This document shows, one piece after another, positions 15,476 to 24,556 of a stretch of DNA of 33,009 nucleotides. Position 1 is the stretch's first letter, and each line of letters starts with the position of its first letter. Source of the DNA: Winogradskyella sp. (GTDB taxonomy: Bacteria; Bacteroidota; Bacteroidia; Flavobacteriales; Flavobacteriaceae); the NCBI GenBank assembly GCA_004211785.1, contig SHBX01000027.1:1-33009 (forward strand), read 5' to 3'. Under the pieces are notes generated by a model. The model saw nothing but the letters and a program-made list of their open reading frames with translations, searched no databases and was not told the DNA's origin. The position numbers and the translations under genes were made by a program.

Positions 15476-17929
15476 ATGGCGAAACAAAAATTTTTAGGGC
15501 TTGACAGTTTGTCATTTCAGGATTTTGATGAAAATTCTGAATTAATTCCCTTAATGACACCAGAAGACGAAGAGTTAATTAATAAAGAAGTTTTACCAGA
15601 ATCACTTCCTATTTTACCATTGCGTAATACGGTATTATTCCCAGGCGTAGTGATTCCTATCACAGCTGGGCGTGATGCTTCGATAAAACTTATTAATGAT
15701 GCTAATAACGGCGGAAAAGTTATTGGAGTTGTTTCACAAAAAGATGAAGCGGTAGAAAACCCAACAGAGAAGGATATATACAAAACTGGTACTGTTGCTC
15801 GTATTCTTAAGGTATTAAAAATGCCAGATGGTAATACAACTGTTATTATTCAAGGGAAAAAACGCTTTCAAATTAACGAGGTGATTTCCGAAACACCTTA
15901 TTTGACGGCAACCATATCTGACATAGCTGAAGCTAAACCAGCTAAAGATAACGAGGAGTTTAAAGCTATAATTGAATCTATTAAAGATTTGTCTTTAGAG
16001 ATTATAAAGGAAAGTCCAAACATTCCTTCAGAGGCTAGCTTTGCCATCAAAAATATTGAGAGTAACTCTTTTCTAGTCAATTTTGTGTCTTCAAACATGA
16101 ACCTAAAAGTAGAAGAGAAGCAAGAGTTGTTGACTATAAATGATTTAAAAGAGCGTGCTCTTGCTACATTAAAGTACATGAATCTAGAGCATCAAAAGCT
16201 TGAGCTTAAAAATGATATTCAGAATAAAGTTCAAAGTGACATGAACCAGCAGCAGCGAGAATATTTCTTACATCAACAGATGAAAACCATTCAAGAAGAA
16301 TTGGGTGGCGGCGTATCTTCTGGTGAAGAAATAGAAGATATGCGTAAACGTGCAAAGTCAAAAAAATGGGAAGAGAAAGTAAAAACTCATTTTGATAAAG
16401 AGTTAGCTAAAATGCAACGCATGAATCCACAAGTTGCGGAATACTCTATACAACGTAACTACTTGGATTTGTTTTTGGATTTACCATGGAATGAGTTTAG
16501 CGAAGATCAATTCGATTTAAAACGTGCTATGAAAATACTTGATAGAGATCATTTTGGGTTAGATGATGTTAAAAAAAGAATCATAGAGTATTTAGCGGTA
16601 TTGAAACTTCGTAATGATATGAAATCTCCAATATTATGTCTTTATGGACCTCCAGGTGTAGGTAAAACATCTTTAGGAAAATCTGTTGCTGAGGCATTAG
16701 GAAGAGAGTATGTTCGTATTTCATTAGGTGGCTTACGCGATGAAGCAGAAATTAGAGGCCATCGTAAAACATACATTGGCGCTATGCCAGGACGTATTAT
16801 TCAGAGCTTGAAGAAAGCAGGTACTTCAAATCCTGTCTTTGTTCTTGACGAAATAGATAAGTTGTCTTCTGGTCATCAAGGTGATCCGTCTTCTGCAATG
16901 TTGGAAGTTTTAGACCCAGAACAGAATAGTGAGTTTTATGACAACTTTTTAGAAATGGGTTATGACTTATCTAAAGTGATGTTCATTGCAACTTCTAACA
17001 GTTTAAATACCATTCAGCCTGCATTGCGTGACCGTATGGAAATTATAAACGTTACTGGTTACACTATTGAAGAAAAAGTAGAGATTGCTAAACGTCACTT
17101 ATTACCAAAACAGTTAAATGAACATGGTCTCGATGATAAAGCTTTAAAAATCGCGAAACCACAATTAGAAAAAATAGTTGAAGGTTATACTCGCGAGTCT
17201 GGAGTTCGTGGATTAGAAAAGCAAGTTGCAAAAATGGTACGTTATGCTGCCAAGAATATTGCAATGGAAGAAGACTATAATATTAAAGTATCTACTGAAG
17301 ATGTTGTTGAGATATTAGGGAGCCCAAGATTAGAGCGAGATAAATACGAGAATAATAATGTAGCAGGAGTCGTTACAGGATTAGCTTGGACTCGAGTAGG
17401 TGGTGATATTTTGTTTATAGAATCTATTTTGTCAAAAGGCAAAGGAAACCTTTCTATTACGGGTAACTTAGGGAAAGTCATGAAAGAATCTGCAACCATT
17501 GCTATGGAATATATCAAAGCAAATGCTGATAAATTTGGTATTAAATCCGAGATTTTCGATAAGTACAATGTGCATATTCATGTGCCAGAAGGCGCAACGC
17601 CCAAGGATGGGCCAAGTGCTGGTGTTACTATGTTAACCTCTTTAGTGTCCTTGTTTACACAACGTAAAGTGAAAAAAAGTATAGCAATGACAGGAGAAAT
17701 TACATTGAGAGGTAAAGTGTTGCCTGTTGGTGGAATTAAAGAAAAAATATTAGCAGCTAAACGTGCAAAAATAAAGGAGATTCTTCTTTGTATAGAAAAC
17801 AAGCGTGATATTGATGAGATAAAACCTGAATATCTTAAAGGCTTAAAATTTCATTATGTCTCAAGTATGGATGAGGTGTTGGATTTGGCAATAACCAAAC
17901 AAAAAGTAAGTAATTCTAAGACATTATAA
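15476..17929 (+). CDS. lon: ATP-dependent protease Lon
   Basis: An 817-residue Lon protease. The N-terminal LON substrate domain spans about residues 42-240, followed by a coiled-coil linker. The AAA+ module has Walker A GPPGVGKT at 391-398 and Walker [10 protein letters not shown]. The C-terminal protease domain has the catalytic dyad S714 (DGPSAGVTM) and K757 ([13 protein letters not shown]). It degrades misfolded and regulatory proteins in the cytoplasm. The N-terminus carries about 40 extra residues before the LON domain, usual in Bacteroidota. It is divergent from the sigma operon across 225 bases in which I find no clear consensus promoter, only the weak ATTCTTTG near 15435, and no obvious heat-shock operator. 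A strong terminator follows. Confidence 0.98.
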   Translation: MAKQKFLGLDSLSFQDFDENSELIPLMTPEDEELINKEVLPESLPILPLRNTVLFPGVVIPITAGRDASIKLINDANNGGKVIGVVSQKDEAVENPTEKDIYKTGTVARILKVLKMPDGNTTVIIQGKKRFQINEVISETPYLTATISDIAEAKPAKDNEEFKAIIESIKDLSLEIIKESPNIPSEASFAIKNIESNSFLVNFVSSNMNLKVEEKQELLTINDLKERALATLKYMNLEHQKLELKNDIQNKVQSDMNQQQREYFLHQQMKTIQEELGGGVSSGEEIEDMRKRAKSKKWEEKVKTHFDKELAKMQRMNPQVAEYSIQRNYLDLFLDLPWNEFSEDQFDLKRAMKILDRDHFGLDDVKKRIIEYLAVLKLRNDMKSPILCLYGPPGVGKTSLGKSVAEALGREYVRISLGGLRDEAEIRGHRKTYIGAMPGRIIQSLKKAGTSNPVFVLDEIDKLSSGHQGDPSSAMLEVLDPEQNSEFYDNFLEMGYDLSKVMFIATSNSLNTIQPALRDRMEIINVTGYTIEEKVEIAKRHLLPKQLNEHGLDDKALKIAKPQLEKIVEGYTRESGVRGLEKQVAKMVRYAAKNIAMEEDYNIKVSTEDVVEILGSPRLERDKYENNNVAGVVTGLAWTRVGGDILFIESILSKGKGNLSITGNLGKVMKESATIAMEYIKANADKFGIKSEIFDKYNVHIHVPEGATPKDGPSAGVTMLTSLVSLFTQRKVKKSIAMTGEITLRGKVLPVGGIKEKILAAKRAKIKEILLCIENKRDIDEIKPEYLKGLKFHYVSSMDEVLDLAITKQKVSNSKTL

Positions 17930-17933
17930 ACCT

Positions 17934-17963
17934 AAAAACCTCAATAGAAATATTGAGGTTTTT
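17934..17963 (+). terminator. Intrinsic terminator after lon
   Basis: AAAAACCTCAATA (17934-17946) pairs with TATTGAGGTTTTT (17951-17963) around a GAAA tetraloop, ending in five T. Confidence 0.9.
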
Positions 17964-18026
17964 GCTTTTCAAAAAATAAAAGAATTAGAACTGCGTTCTA
18001 AGATAGATTTAGTTATTTTGTAAGCT

Positions 18027-19049
18027 ATGACTAAGAGGATTACAACTCTATTTTTTATTTGTTGTATTACAGTTACTTACGCCCAATTGGGTGGTGAGTC
18101 AACATACCAATTCCTCAACTTAGTATCATCTCCTCGTCAAGCAGCTCTTGGAGGTAAAATCATCACTAATTTCGATAAAGATGTTACAGAAGCTTTATAT
18201 AATCCAGCTTCAATTAATAGTGATATGCATAATCAAGCTGCATTAAATTTCTCAAGCTATTTAGGAGGAATTACCTACGGTACTGCAGCGTATGCTTATA
18301 CTTGGGATAGGCGAGTACAAACATTTCATTTTGGAGTGACTTACATTAACTATGGACAGTTTGATGGCTATGATTTAAATGGTGTTTCTACGGGTTCTTT
18401 TAGTGGTAATGAAGTAGCACTTTCGTTTGGTTATAATTACAATATACCTTTTACAGATTTTTATGTTGGTGCTAATGCAAAAGTTATAACGTCTCAATTA
18501 GAGCAATATAACTCTATTGGCGGCGCATTAGACCTTGGAGTGATGTATATCAATGAAGATTTAGATTTTCATGCGGCACTCACAGTCAGAAATTTTGGAA
18601 CACAATTCAAGACTTACGCTGGATTAAATGAGCGCTTGCCTTTTGAAGTTAATTTTGGGATGTCTCAGACCTTAGAGTACATTCCGCTGCGTTGGCACTT
18701 AACTATGGAGAATTTACAAGAATGGCCTATAGGTGTTTCCAATCCAGCTAGAGCAACTACAGATTTAAGTGGAAATCTAACCGAAGAAAAGGTGGGCTTT
18801 TTGAATAATGCGCTACGACATCTTATATTAGGCGCAGAATTATGGCCTGATAAAGGTTTTAATATTAGATTAGGTTATAACTTTAGACGCGCAGAAGAAT
18901 TAAGAATTGTTGACCAACGTAATTTTTCTGGCTTATCATTTGGGTTAGGTCTTAAGATTAATAAAATGAAATTTAGTTACACACATGCTAGATATACAGG
19001 TTCAGCTAATACAAGCTTCTTTGGTTTGCAAATAGATTTGAATAGATAA
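18027..19049 (+). CDS. porQ: Type IX secretion system protein PorQ
   Basis: A 340-residue outer-membrane protein with a signal peptide (MTKRITTLFFICCITVTYAQ, cleavage near 20). The mature start, LGGESTYQFLNLVSSPRQAALGG, with ALYNPASIN a little later, is characteristic of PorQ within the PorV/UPF0164-like barrels. The rest is alternating beta strands and ends in FFGLQIDLNR. Family knowledge: PorQ works with the PorU/PorV/PorZ attachment complex of the type IX secretion system, which exports and anchors proteins with C-terminal sorting signals. In Flavobacteria porQ commonly sits beside cmk; here one extra gene lies between them. Some databases label this family wrongly as penicillin-binding protein. 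Confidence 0.88.
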   Translation: MTKRITTLFFICCITVTYAQLGGESTYQFLNLVSSPRQAALGGKIITNFDKDVTEALYNPASINSDMHNQAALNFSSYLGGITYGTAAYAYTWDRRVQTFHFGVTYINYGQFDGYDLNGVSTGSFSGNEVALSFGYNYNIPFTDFYVGANAKVITSQLEQYNSIGGALDLGVMYINEDLDFHAALTVRNFGTQFKTYAGLNERLPFEVNFGMSQTLEYIPLRWHLTMENLQEWPIGVSNPARATTDLSGNLTEEKVGFLNNALRHLILGAELWPDKGFNIRLGYNFRRAEELRIVDQRNFSGLSFGLGLKINKMKFSYTHARYTGSANTSFFGLQIDLNR

Positions 19050-19071
19050 ATCACTTTGATAACTATGATTT

Positions 19072-19758
19072 ATGTTTAAAAGAATCAGAGCTAATATTAA
19101 CATTTCAAAGATAAACCCTCTATCAAAAGCCGAGATAGATACTATATTGATTGATAAAATTGACAGTTCTTTTACGAAAATAGGATTAAATAAAAAGCTA
19201 GGAAACCGAATTTGGTTTAGTGATTTTGATTCTGAAGGAACCAAAAACGTCATTCGATTTCAATTATCAAAAGGATTAGGAGCAGTTTTTATTTTTGGAA
19301 AATGCTTTAGTTTTCTCCCAACAATATCAAATAATTCAAGATTTATAAATCACAAAACAGATAAATCTACCGAATTGCATTTATTTGATTATTCATCGCA
19401 TATTTATTCTAATTCATTAATTAGTAAGAAATCCTTAGAGATTTCAATTATTAATCAAAATGAATTTAAAAACGGAATATCAAATATGTTTAAATTTGGA
19501 GTTGAATATATTGATGAATGGTTTAATAACAACAATACAATTAGCAATTGTTTATCAACTGCTGAAAATCAATTGAAAACAAATGATGAATATTCAACAC
19601 ATTTTCCTGATCAGAATTATGTATTGAGTTTTTTATATAATCAGTTAGGAGATAAGGAAAATACTGAGCTTTATTTGAATAAATTTTTAAATCATAGAGC
19701 TTGTTCTGATGAGTTAGAGTTCAAAATTCGGTCAAAATTAAATCTGAAATTATTATAA
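19072..19758 (+). CDS. Unrecognised AT-rich gene between porQ and cmk
   Basis: A 228-residue protein I do not recognise. It has no signal peptide and no membrane segment, so it is probably cytoplasmic. It is rich in N, I, K, S and F. The first part (about residues 1-85) looks like an alpha/beta fold, with GNRIWFSDFDSEG, then VIRFQLSKGLGAVFIFGKCF; the last 80 residues are mostly helical and include NYVLSFLYNQLGDKENTELYLNKF, like a single tetratrico-type helix pair. The first part loosely recalls DUF4304-like proteins, but I cannot confirm this. It starts 22 bases after porQ and stops 6 bases before cmk, so it sits tightly in the operon. Its GC content is visibly lower than its neighbours, which suggests acquisition. 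The ATG at 19072 is the first usable start. Confidence 0.8.
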   Translation: MFKRIRANINISKINPLSKAEIDTILIDKIDSSFTKIGLNKKLGNRIWFSDFDSEGTKNVIRFQLSKGLGAVFIFGKCFSFLPTISNNSRFINHKTDKSTELHLFDYSSHIYSNSLISKKSLEISIINQNEFKNGISNMFKFGVEYIDEWFNNNNTISNCLSTAENQLKTNDEYSTHFPDQNYVLSFLYNQLGDKENTELYLNKFLNHRACSDELEFKIRSKLNLKLL

Positions 19759-19764
19759 TAAAAT

Positions 19765-20451
19765 ATGCAAAAAATAGTCATAGCCATAGACGGATTTTCT
19801 TCCACAGGAAAAAGCACAGTTGCAAAACTATTGGCTAAAGAGTTGGGCTATATATATGTTGATACTGGCGCTATGTATCGTGCAGTTACATATTTTGCAC
19901 TTCAAAATAAATGGATTGATAATAGTGATATAAGTAAAGAAGATTTAATTTCTAAGCTAGATGATATTAATATCACTTTTAAATTCAATAAGGATTTAGG
20001 TTTTGCAGAAGTTTATTTAAATGACCAAAACATAGAATCTGAGATTAGAACACTTAAAGTATCTCAGCACGTTAGCCATATTGCTGAAATCTCAGAAGTC
20101 AGAAGAAAATTAGTGCAACAGCAACAATTAATGGGAAAAGATAAAGGTATTGTTATGGACGGTCGTGATATAGCAACCGTTGTTTTTCCTGATGCTGAAC
20201 TTAAAATATTTATGACCGCCTCAGCTGAAACGAGAGCAACAAGACGCTATAAAGAATTATTAGAACGTGGTCACAATTTAAGTTATGATGAGGTGTTGCA
20301 GAATGTGATAACTCGAGATGAAATAGATTCAACTAGAGAAGATTCTCCTTTAGTAAAAGCTGATGATGCGATTGAATTCGATAATTCTGCTATGACTATA
20401 GAAGAACAGTTGGAAGCTATTAGGCAATTAGTTGAAGAAAAATTAGCATAA
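19765..20451 (+). CDS. cmk: (d)CMP kinase
   Basis: A 228-residue nucleoside monophosphate kinase. The P-loop GFSSTGKST is at residues 10-18, followed by the CMP-binding VDTGAMYRAVT. VMDGRDIATVVFPDAELKIF and the lid region SAETRATRRYKELLERG complete the family signature. It phosphorylates CMP and dCMP to the diphosphates with ATP in the cytoplasm. Length is normal (about 225-230). The gene follows the unrecognised gene by 6 bases and is probably co-transcribed with porQ. Its stop codon overlaps the first base before the terminator at 20452-20479. Confidence 0.97.
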   Translation: MQKIVIAIDGFSSTGKSTVAKLLAKELGYIYVDTGAMYRAVTYFALQNKWIDNSDISKEDLISKLDDINITFKFNKDLGFAEVYLNDQNIESEIRTLKVSQHVSHIAEISEVRRKLVQQQQLMGKDKGIVMDGRDIATVVFPDAELKIFMTASAETRATRRYKELLERGHNLSYDEVLQNVITRDEIDSTREDSPLVKADDAIEFDNSAMTIEEQLEAIRQLVEEKLA

Positions 20452-20479
20452 AAAAAGCGACCATTTGGTCGCTTTTTAT
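20452..20479. terminator. Bidirectional terminator between cmk and the BON-LysM gene
   Basis: AAAAAGCGACCA (20452-20463) pairs with TGGTCGCTTTTT (20466-20477), with A and T runs on both sides. It begins at the base after the cmk stop. Confidence 0.88.
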
Positions 20480-20498
20480 TTTTGCAATAATTGTTTCC

Positions 20499-20873
20499 TT
20501 ATAAGTTAGGGATAATTAATTCTTGGTCTGGATGAATAACATCTGGGTTTTTAAGAATATCAGTATTTGCTGCAAATATGTTTTTATATTTCATTGCATC
20601 ACCATAATAGTGCTTAGCAATTTTTCCTAAAGTTTCACCAGATGATACCGTATGCCTTGCATAAACAGAGTCGTCAGCAACTTTAATGTCTGCCATGATA
20701 TCAGCAGGATTATCACCACCGATTTCTTTAATTTTATTCCAAATCGCATCTTTTTCATATGGTGTGTTAGCTGTACCCCAAACTTTTAGTTTTCCGTCAG
20801 CTTCTTCAACTTTTCCGTCTTTAATGTTTAATTGTTCCCCTAAGTCAAGTACTGCTTGGTATTTTGCTCTCAT
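20499..20873 (-). CDS. BON-LysM protein, Kbp/YgaU-like
   Basis: A 124-residue protein with no signal peptide. The first part (about residues 5-68) looks like a BON domain, with LNIKDGKVEEADGKLKVWGT. The C-terminal part (about 72-122) is a LysM domain, with HTVSSGETLGKIAKHYYGD, then IFAANTDILKNPDVIHPDQE. Order, size and end match the potassium-binding protein Kbp (YgaU) of E. coli, whose LysM end reads much the same. Kbp is a cytoplasmic K+ sensor; transfer of that role is inference, as the shorter N-terminus lacks about 25 residues of the E. coli protein. A single gene converging with cmk. Confidence 0.85.
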   Translation of the reverse strand: MRAKYQAVLDLGEQLNIKDGKVEEADGKLKVWGTANTPYEKDAIWNKIKEIGGDNPADIMADIKVADDSVYARHTVSSGETLGKIAKHYYGDAMKYKNIFAANTDILKNPDVIHPDQELIIPNL

Positions 20874-20960
20874 TTTTAAAAAGTTTTAATTAATAATTTA
20901 GTTGTTTGTTTATCAGTTAATTACACTAAAAAAAGACATTGTAATTTTACATCTTAGATG

Positions 20961-20992
20961 TTAGGTAATTGTTTATGTTATTTGTATCTTTG
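20961..20992 (+). promoter_or_regulatory. Promoter of rpsA
   Basis: TATCTTTG (20985-20992) is a perfect -7 element, and TTAG at 20961-20964 lies at -33 distance, one base off consensus. Transcription would start near 20999, giving a leader of about 112 bases, long for this genome. Confidence 0.65.
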
Positions 20993-21010
20993 CGCTCCTT
21001 TTGGCGATTA

Positions 21011-21081
21011 GTAGGAAGACAAAAGACAATATAAAGATTTATTTTAACACTTCTATGTGTTCATCGCATTATTTTTCCTAC
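21011..21081 (+). promoter_or_regulatory. Possible structured 5' leader of rpsA
   Basis: GTAGGAA (21011-21017) pairs perfectly with TTCCTAC (21075-21081), and AACAC (21046-21050) with GTGTT (21057-21061) inside it. The folded region ends 29 bases before the rpsA start. S1 represses its own translation in other bacteria, so an autoregulatory leader is plausible; no known family is recognised. Confidence 0.4.
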
Positions 21082-21110
21082 AACATATGGAATACAAATT
21101 TTAATCAGCA

Positions 21111-22952
21111 ATGGCTGAAAAGAAAACAAAAGAAGCAGAAGTAGCTGTAGAAGCAACTGAAGCAACAGCAACCCAAGCACCTGTAGTATCTGAAGCACAG
21201 GCAAACCCTGAAAAATTCTTAAAAGAGTTTGATTGGCACAATTACGAAGAAGGTATTGAGCAAGTAGAAGACACTAAACTTGAAGAATTCGAGAAGTTAG
21301 TATCTGAAAATTTCGTGGATACTTTAGATGATCAAGTTGTAGAAGGAACTGTAATAGCTATTACAGATCGTGATGCAATCATTGACATTAACGCAAAGTC
21401 AGAAGGTGTAATTTCTCTTAATGAGTTCCGTTACAACCCTAACTTAGCAATAGGTGATAAGGTTGAGGTATTAATTGATGTTCGTGAAGACGCAACAGGA
21501 CAATTAGTATTATCTCACAGAAAAGCACGTGTTATTAAAGCATGGGATCGTGTAAACAATGCACACGATACAGGCGAAATCGTAAACGGTTTTGTAAAAT
21601 GCAGAACTAAAGGAGGAATGATTGTAGACGTATTTGGTATTGAAGCTTTCTTACCAGGTTCTCAAATTGATGTTAAGCCTATTAGAGATTACGATCAGTA
21701 TGTAAACAAAACAATGGAATTTAAAGTTGTAAAAATCAACCACGAATTCAAAAATATTGTTGTTTCTCATAAAGCACTTATCGAAGCAGATATTGAAGAA
21801 CAGAAGAAAGAAATCATTGGCCAGTTAGAAAAAGGACAAGTATTAGAAGGTGTTGTTAAAAACATTACTTCTTATGGTGTGTTTATTGATCTTGGTGGTG
21901 TAGATGGTTTAGTTCATATTACTGACCTTTCTTGGTCTCGTATCAACCATCCAAATGAGATTGTTGAGCTTGATCAGAAATTAAATGTTGTAATCCTTGA
22001 CTTTGATGAAAACAAATCAAGAATTCAATTAGGTCTTAAACAATTATCTAAACACCCATGGGAAGCTTTAGGTGAAGACGTTAAAGTTGGAGATAAAGTA
22101 AAAGGTAAAGTAGTTGTAATCGCTGATTACGGGGCATTTATAGAAGTTGCAGAAGGTGTTGAAGGATTAGTTCACGTATCTGAAATGTCTTGGTCAACGC
22201 ACTTAAGATCAGCTCAAGATTTCGTATCTGTAGGAGATGAGATTGATGCAGTTATCTTAACTTTAGACAGAGAAGATCGTAAAATGTCTCTTGGTATCAA
22301 GCAATTAACGCCAGATCCATGGACAGATATTACTACTAAGTACCCAGTAGGTTCTAAACATTCTGGTATTGTACGTAACTTTACAAACTTTGGTGTATTC
22401 GTAGAATTAGAAGAAGGTATCGATGGATTAATTTACATCTCTGATTTATCTTGGACTAAGAAAGTGAAGCACCCATCTGAGTTCTGTAACGTAGGAGATA
22501 CATTAGATGTTGTTGTATTAGAATTAGACGTAGAAGGACGTAAGTTATCTCTAGGTCACAAACAAACTACTGAAAATCCTTGGGATAAGTACGAAACTGA
22601 ATTTGCATTAGAATCTGTACATAAAGCAGCGATTACTGAAATCGTTGATAAAGGTGCAACTATTGACTTTAACGAAGATATCGTAGCATTTGTTCCTCAA
22701 CGTCACTTAGAAAAAGAAGACGGTTCTAAATTAAAGAAAGGTGAAGAAGCCGAATTCAAAATCATTGAATTTAATAAAGAATTCAAAAGAGTTGTAGCAT
22801 CTCATACTGCAGTATTTAGAGCAGAAGAAGCAAAAATCGTTAAGCAAGCTGTTAGAAAACAGGAAGCTCAAGCAGCAGAAGCTAAACCAACTTTAGGTGA
22901 CGCTAATGATGCATTACAAGCGCTTAAAGATAAAATGGACGGTAAGAAATAA
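21111..22952 (+). CDS. rpsA: 30S ribosomal protein S1
   Basis: A 613-residue protein with six S1-type OB folds from about residue 55 to 555. Repeated GVFIDLGGVDGLVHITDLSW, GAFIEVAEGVEGLVHVSEMSW and GVFVELEEGIDGLIYISDLSW mark domains 3-5. The N-terminal 40 residues are an acidic alanine-rich extension, and the C-terminal 50 are charged and alanine-rich, both usual in Bacteroidota S1. S1 helps mRNA bind the small subunit and melts structure, important in a genome without Shine-Dalgarno sequences. It has its own promoter and a long leader, with a strong terminator at 22976-23006. Complete and normal. Confidence 0.98.
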   Translation: MAEKKTKEAEVAVEATEATATQAPVVSEAQANPEKFLKEFDWHNYEEGIEQVEDTKLEEFEKLVSENFVDTLDDQVVEGTVIAITDRDAIIDINAKSEGVISLNEFRYNPNLAIGDKVEVLIDVREDATGQLVLSHRKARVIKAWDRVNNAHDTGEIVNGFVKCRTKGGMIVDVFGIEAFLPGSQIDVKPIRDYDQYVNKTMEFKVVKINHEFKNIVVSHKALIEADIEEQKKEIIGQLEKGQVLEGVVKNITSYGVFIDLGGVDGLVHITDLSWSRINHPNEIVELDQKLNVVILDFDENKSRIQLGLKQLSKHPWEALGEDVKVGDKVKGKVVVIADYGAFIEVAEGVEGLVHVSEMSWSTHLRSAQDFVSVGDEIDAVILTLDREDRKMSLGIKQLTPDPWTDITTKYPVGSKHSGIVRNFTNFGVFVELEEGIDGLIYISDLSWTKKVKHPSEFCNVGDTLDVVVLELDVEGRKLSLGHKQTTENPWDKYETEFALESVHKAAITEIVDKGATIDFNEDIVAFVPQRHLEKEDGSKLKKGEEAEFKIIEFNKEFKRVVASHTAVFRAEEAKIVKQAVRKQEAQAAEAKPTLGDANDALQALKDKMDGKK

Positions 22953-22975
22953 TTCTTCCAGATATTTATAATATC

Positions 22976-23006
22976 AAAGCCTCTCATTTTTGAGAGGCTT
23001 TTTTTT
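22976..23006 (+). terminator. Intrinsic terminator after rpsA
   Basis: AAAGCCTCTCA (22976-22986) pairs with TGAGAGGCTTT (22991-23001) over a TTTT loop, followed by more T to 23006. Confidence 0.92.
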
Positions 23007-23022
23007 GTATAAAATAATCTGT

Positions 23023-23052
23023 TTGATACTCAAATTATTTAGTTTAACTTTG
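23023..23052 (+). promoter_or_regulatory. Promoter of the pyrR-pyrB operon
   Basis: TTG at 23023-23025 and TAACTTTG at 23045-23052 are separated by 19 bases, the textbook Bacteroidota arrangement. The start near 23059 would fall in a small hairpin (CCAAA-TACG-TTTGG, 23057-23070) just before pyrR. Confidence 0.8.
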
Positions 23053-23077
23053 CCAACCAAATACGTTTGGAAGTTAT

Positions 23078-23617
23078 ATGAGTCAAAAAGTATTACTTAA
23101 TTCTAAAGAAGTAAACATAATCCTTCACAGATTGGCTTGTCAACTTATTGAAAATCACAACGACTTTTCTAATACTGTACTTGTTGGGCTTCAACCAAGA
23201 GGGAAATATTTAGCAGCAAGACTTGCAAAAATCCTAAAAGAAGATTACAAAGTCAAAGACTTAAAATATGGCGATTTAGATATCACATTTTTTAGAGATG
23301 ATTTCCGCCGTGGCGAAAAACCATTAGAAGCCAATACCACTTCTATAGATTTTATAGTCGAAGATAGAAATGTCGTTTTTGTTGATGACGTCTTATATAC
23401 TGGCAGAAGCATACGTGCAGCATTAACAGCAATTCAATCTTTTGGACGACCAAAACATATAGAATTGCTCACATTAATAGATCGACGATTTAGCCGACAT
23501 TTACCCATACAACCCGATTATAGAGGCCGTCAGGTAGATGCTATAAATAAAGAAAAAGTTATAGTAAACTGGAAAGAAAACGAAGGCGAAGATGTCGTTT
23601 ACTTAATAAATAAATAG
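23078..23617 (+). CDS. pyrR: Bifunctional pyr operon regulator / uracil phosphoribosyltransferase
   Basis: A 179-residue PRTase-fold protein of normal PyrR length. The PRPP-binding motif is VVFVDDVLYTGRSIRAAL (about residues 104-121), and VGLQPRGKYLAARLA and LTLIDRRFSRHLPIQPDYRG are typical PyrR segments. In Firmicutes PyrR binds pyr mRNA and causes attenuation when UMP is high, besides weak uracil phosphoribosyltransferase activity. Here it is the first gene, with pyrB starting 4 bases after its stop. No long attenuator leader is visible upstream, because the predicted leader is only about 20 bases, so regulation, if any, must differ from that in Bacillus. Confidence 0.95.
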   Translation: MSQKVLLNSKEVNIILHRLACQLIENHNDFSNTVLVGLQPRGKYLAARLAKILKEDYKVKDLKYGDLDITFFRDDFRRGEKPLEANTTSIDFIVEDRNVVFVDDVLYTGRSIRAALTAIQSFGRPKHIELLTLIDRRFSRHLPIQPDYRGRQVDAINKEKVIVNWKENEGEDVVYLINK

Positions 23618-23621
23618 AAGC

Positions 23622-24548
23622 ATGAGTCAATTAAGTGTCAATCACTTACTAGGAATTAAATATCTGACTGAAGCAGATATTCAACTTATTTTTGAAACTG
23701 CTGATCAATTTAAAGAGGTCATTAATCGCCCGATTAAAAAAGTGCCTTCACTCCGCGACATTACCATTGCTAATTTATTTTTTGAAAACTCTACAAGAAC
23801 AAAACTGTCTTTTGAGCTTGCAGAAAAAAGACTTTCAGCAGATGTAATTAATTTTTCTGCAAGTCAATCTTCAGTAAAAAAAGGAGAAACACTTATAGAT
23901 ACAGTAAACAACATTCTATCTATGAAAGTAGATATGGTTGTGATGCGCCACCCAAGTCCTGGAGCAGGCGTGTTTTTGTCAAAACATATTAATGCAAGTA
24001 TTGTAAATGCTGGAGATGGTGCTCATGAGCATCCTACGCAAGCTTTGTTAGATTCTTATTCTATAAGAGAGTCATTAGGAAGTGTAAAAGGAAAAAATGT
24101 GGTTATTGTTGGAGATATCTTGCATAGCCGAGTAGCACTGTCTAATATTTATGCATTACAGCTTCAAGGTGCAAATGTTATGGTGTGTGGTCCAAAAACC
24201 TTACTCCCAAAGTATATAAAAGATTTAGGAGTTAAGGTAGAAACCAACCTACGAAAAGCATTGAATTGGTGTGATGTGGCCAATATGCTTCGTGTACAGA
24301 ATGAGCGCATGGATATCAGTTATTTTCCTTCAACTCGAGAATATGCACAACAATTTGGAGTTAATAAAGCATTATTAAATAGTTTAGACAAAGAGATTAC
24401 CATTATGCATCCAGGTCCAATAAACCGTGGTGTAGAGATAACTAGTGATGTGGCAGACTCTGACCAATCCATTATTTTGAATCAGGTTGAAAATGGAGTT
24501 GCAATTAGGATGGCAGTTATTTATCTTTTAGCTTCAAAAATAAAATAA
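23622..24548 (+). CDS. pyrB: Aspartate carbamoyltransferase, catalytic subunit
   Basis: A 308-residue transcarbamylase of standard length. The carbamoyl-phosphate motif is FFENSTRTKLSFELA (about residues 53-67), and MRHPSPGAG, DGAHEHPTQALLD and IMHPGPINRGVEI mark the substrate sites. It joins carbamoyl phosphate and aspartate in the second step of pyrimidine synthesis. It is 4 bases after pyrR, so coupled to it. No pyrI regulatory subunit follows, so the enzyme is probably a simple trimer without allosteric control by nucleotides. The next gene starts 8 bases after it. Confidence 0.98.
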   Translation: MSQLSVNHLLGIKYLTEADIQLIFETADQFKEVINRPIKKVPSLRDITIANLFFENSTRTKLSFELAEKRLSADVINFSASQSSVKKGETLIDTVNNILSMKVDMVVMRHPSPGAGVFLSKHINASIVNAGDGAHEHPTQALLDSYSIRESLGSVKGKNVVIVGDILHSRVALSNIYALQLQGANVMVCGPKTLLPKYIKDLGVKVETNLRKALNWCDVANMLRVQNERMDISYFPSTREYAQQFGVNKALLNSLDKEITIMHPGPINRGVEITSDVADSDQSIILNQVENGVAIRMAVIYLLASKIK

Positions 24549-24556
24549 CAACAGAT

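Noticed and set aside
18027..19049. Penicillin-binding protein label for the porQ gene
   Set aside because: No transpeptidase motifs are present; the protein is a signal-peptide-bearing beta barrel with PorQ hallmarks.
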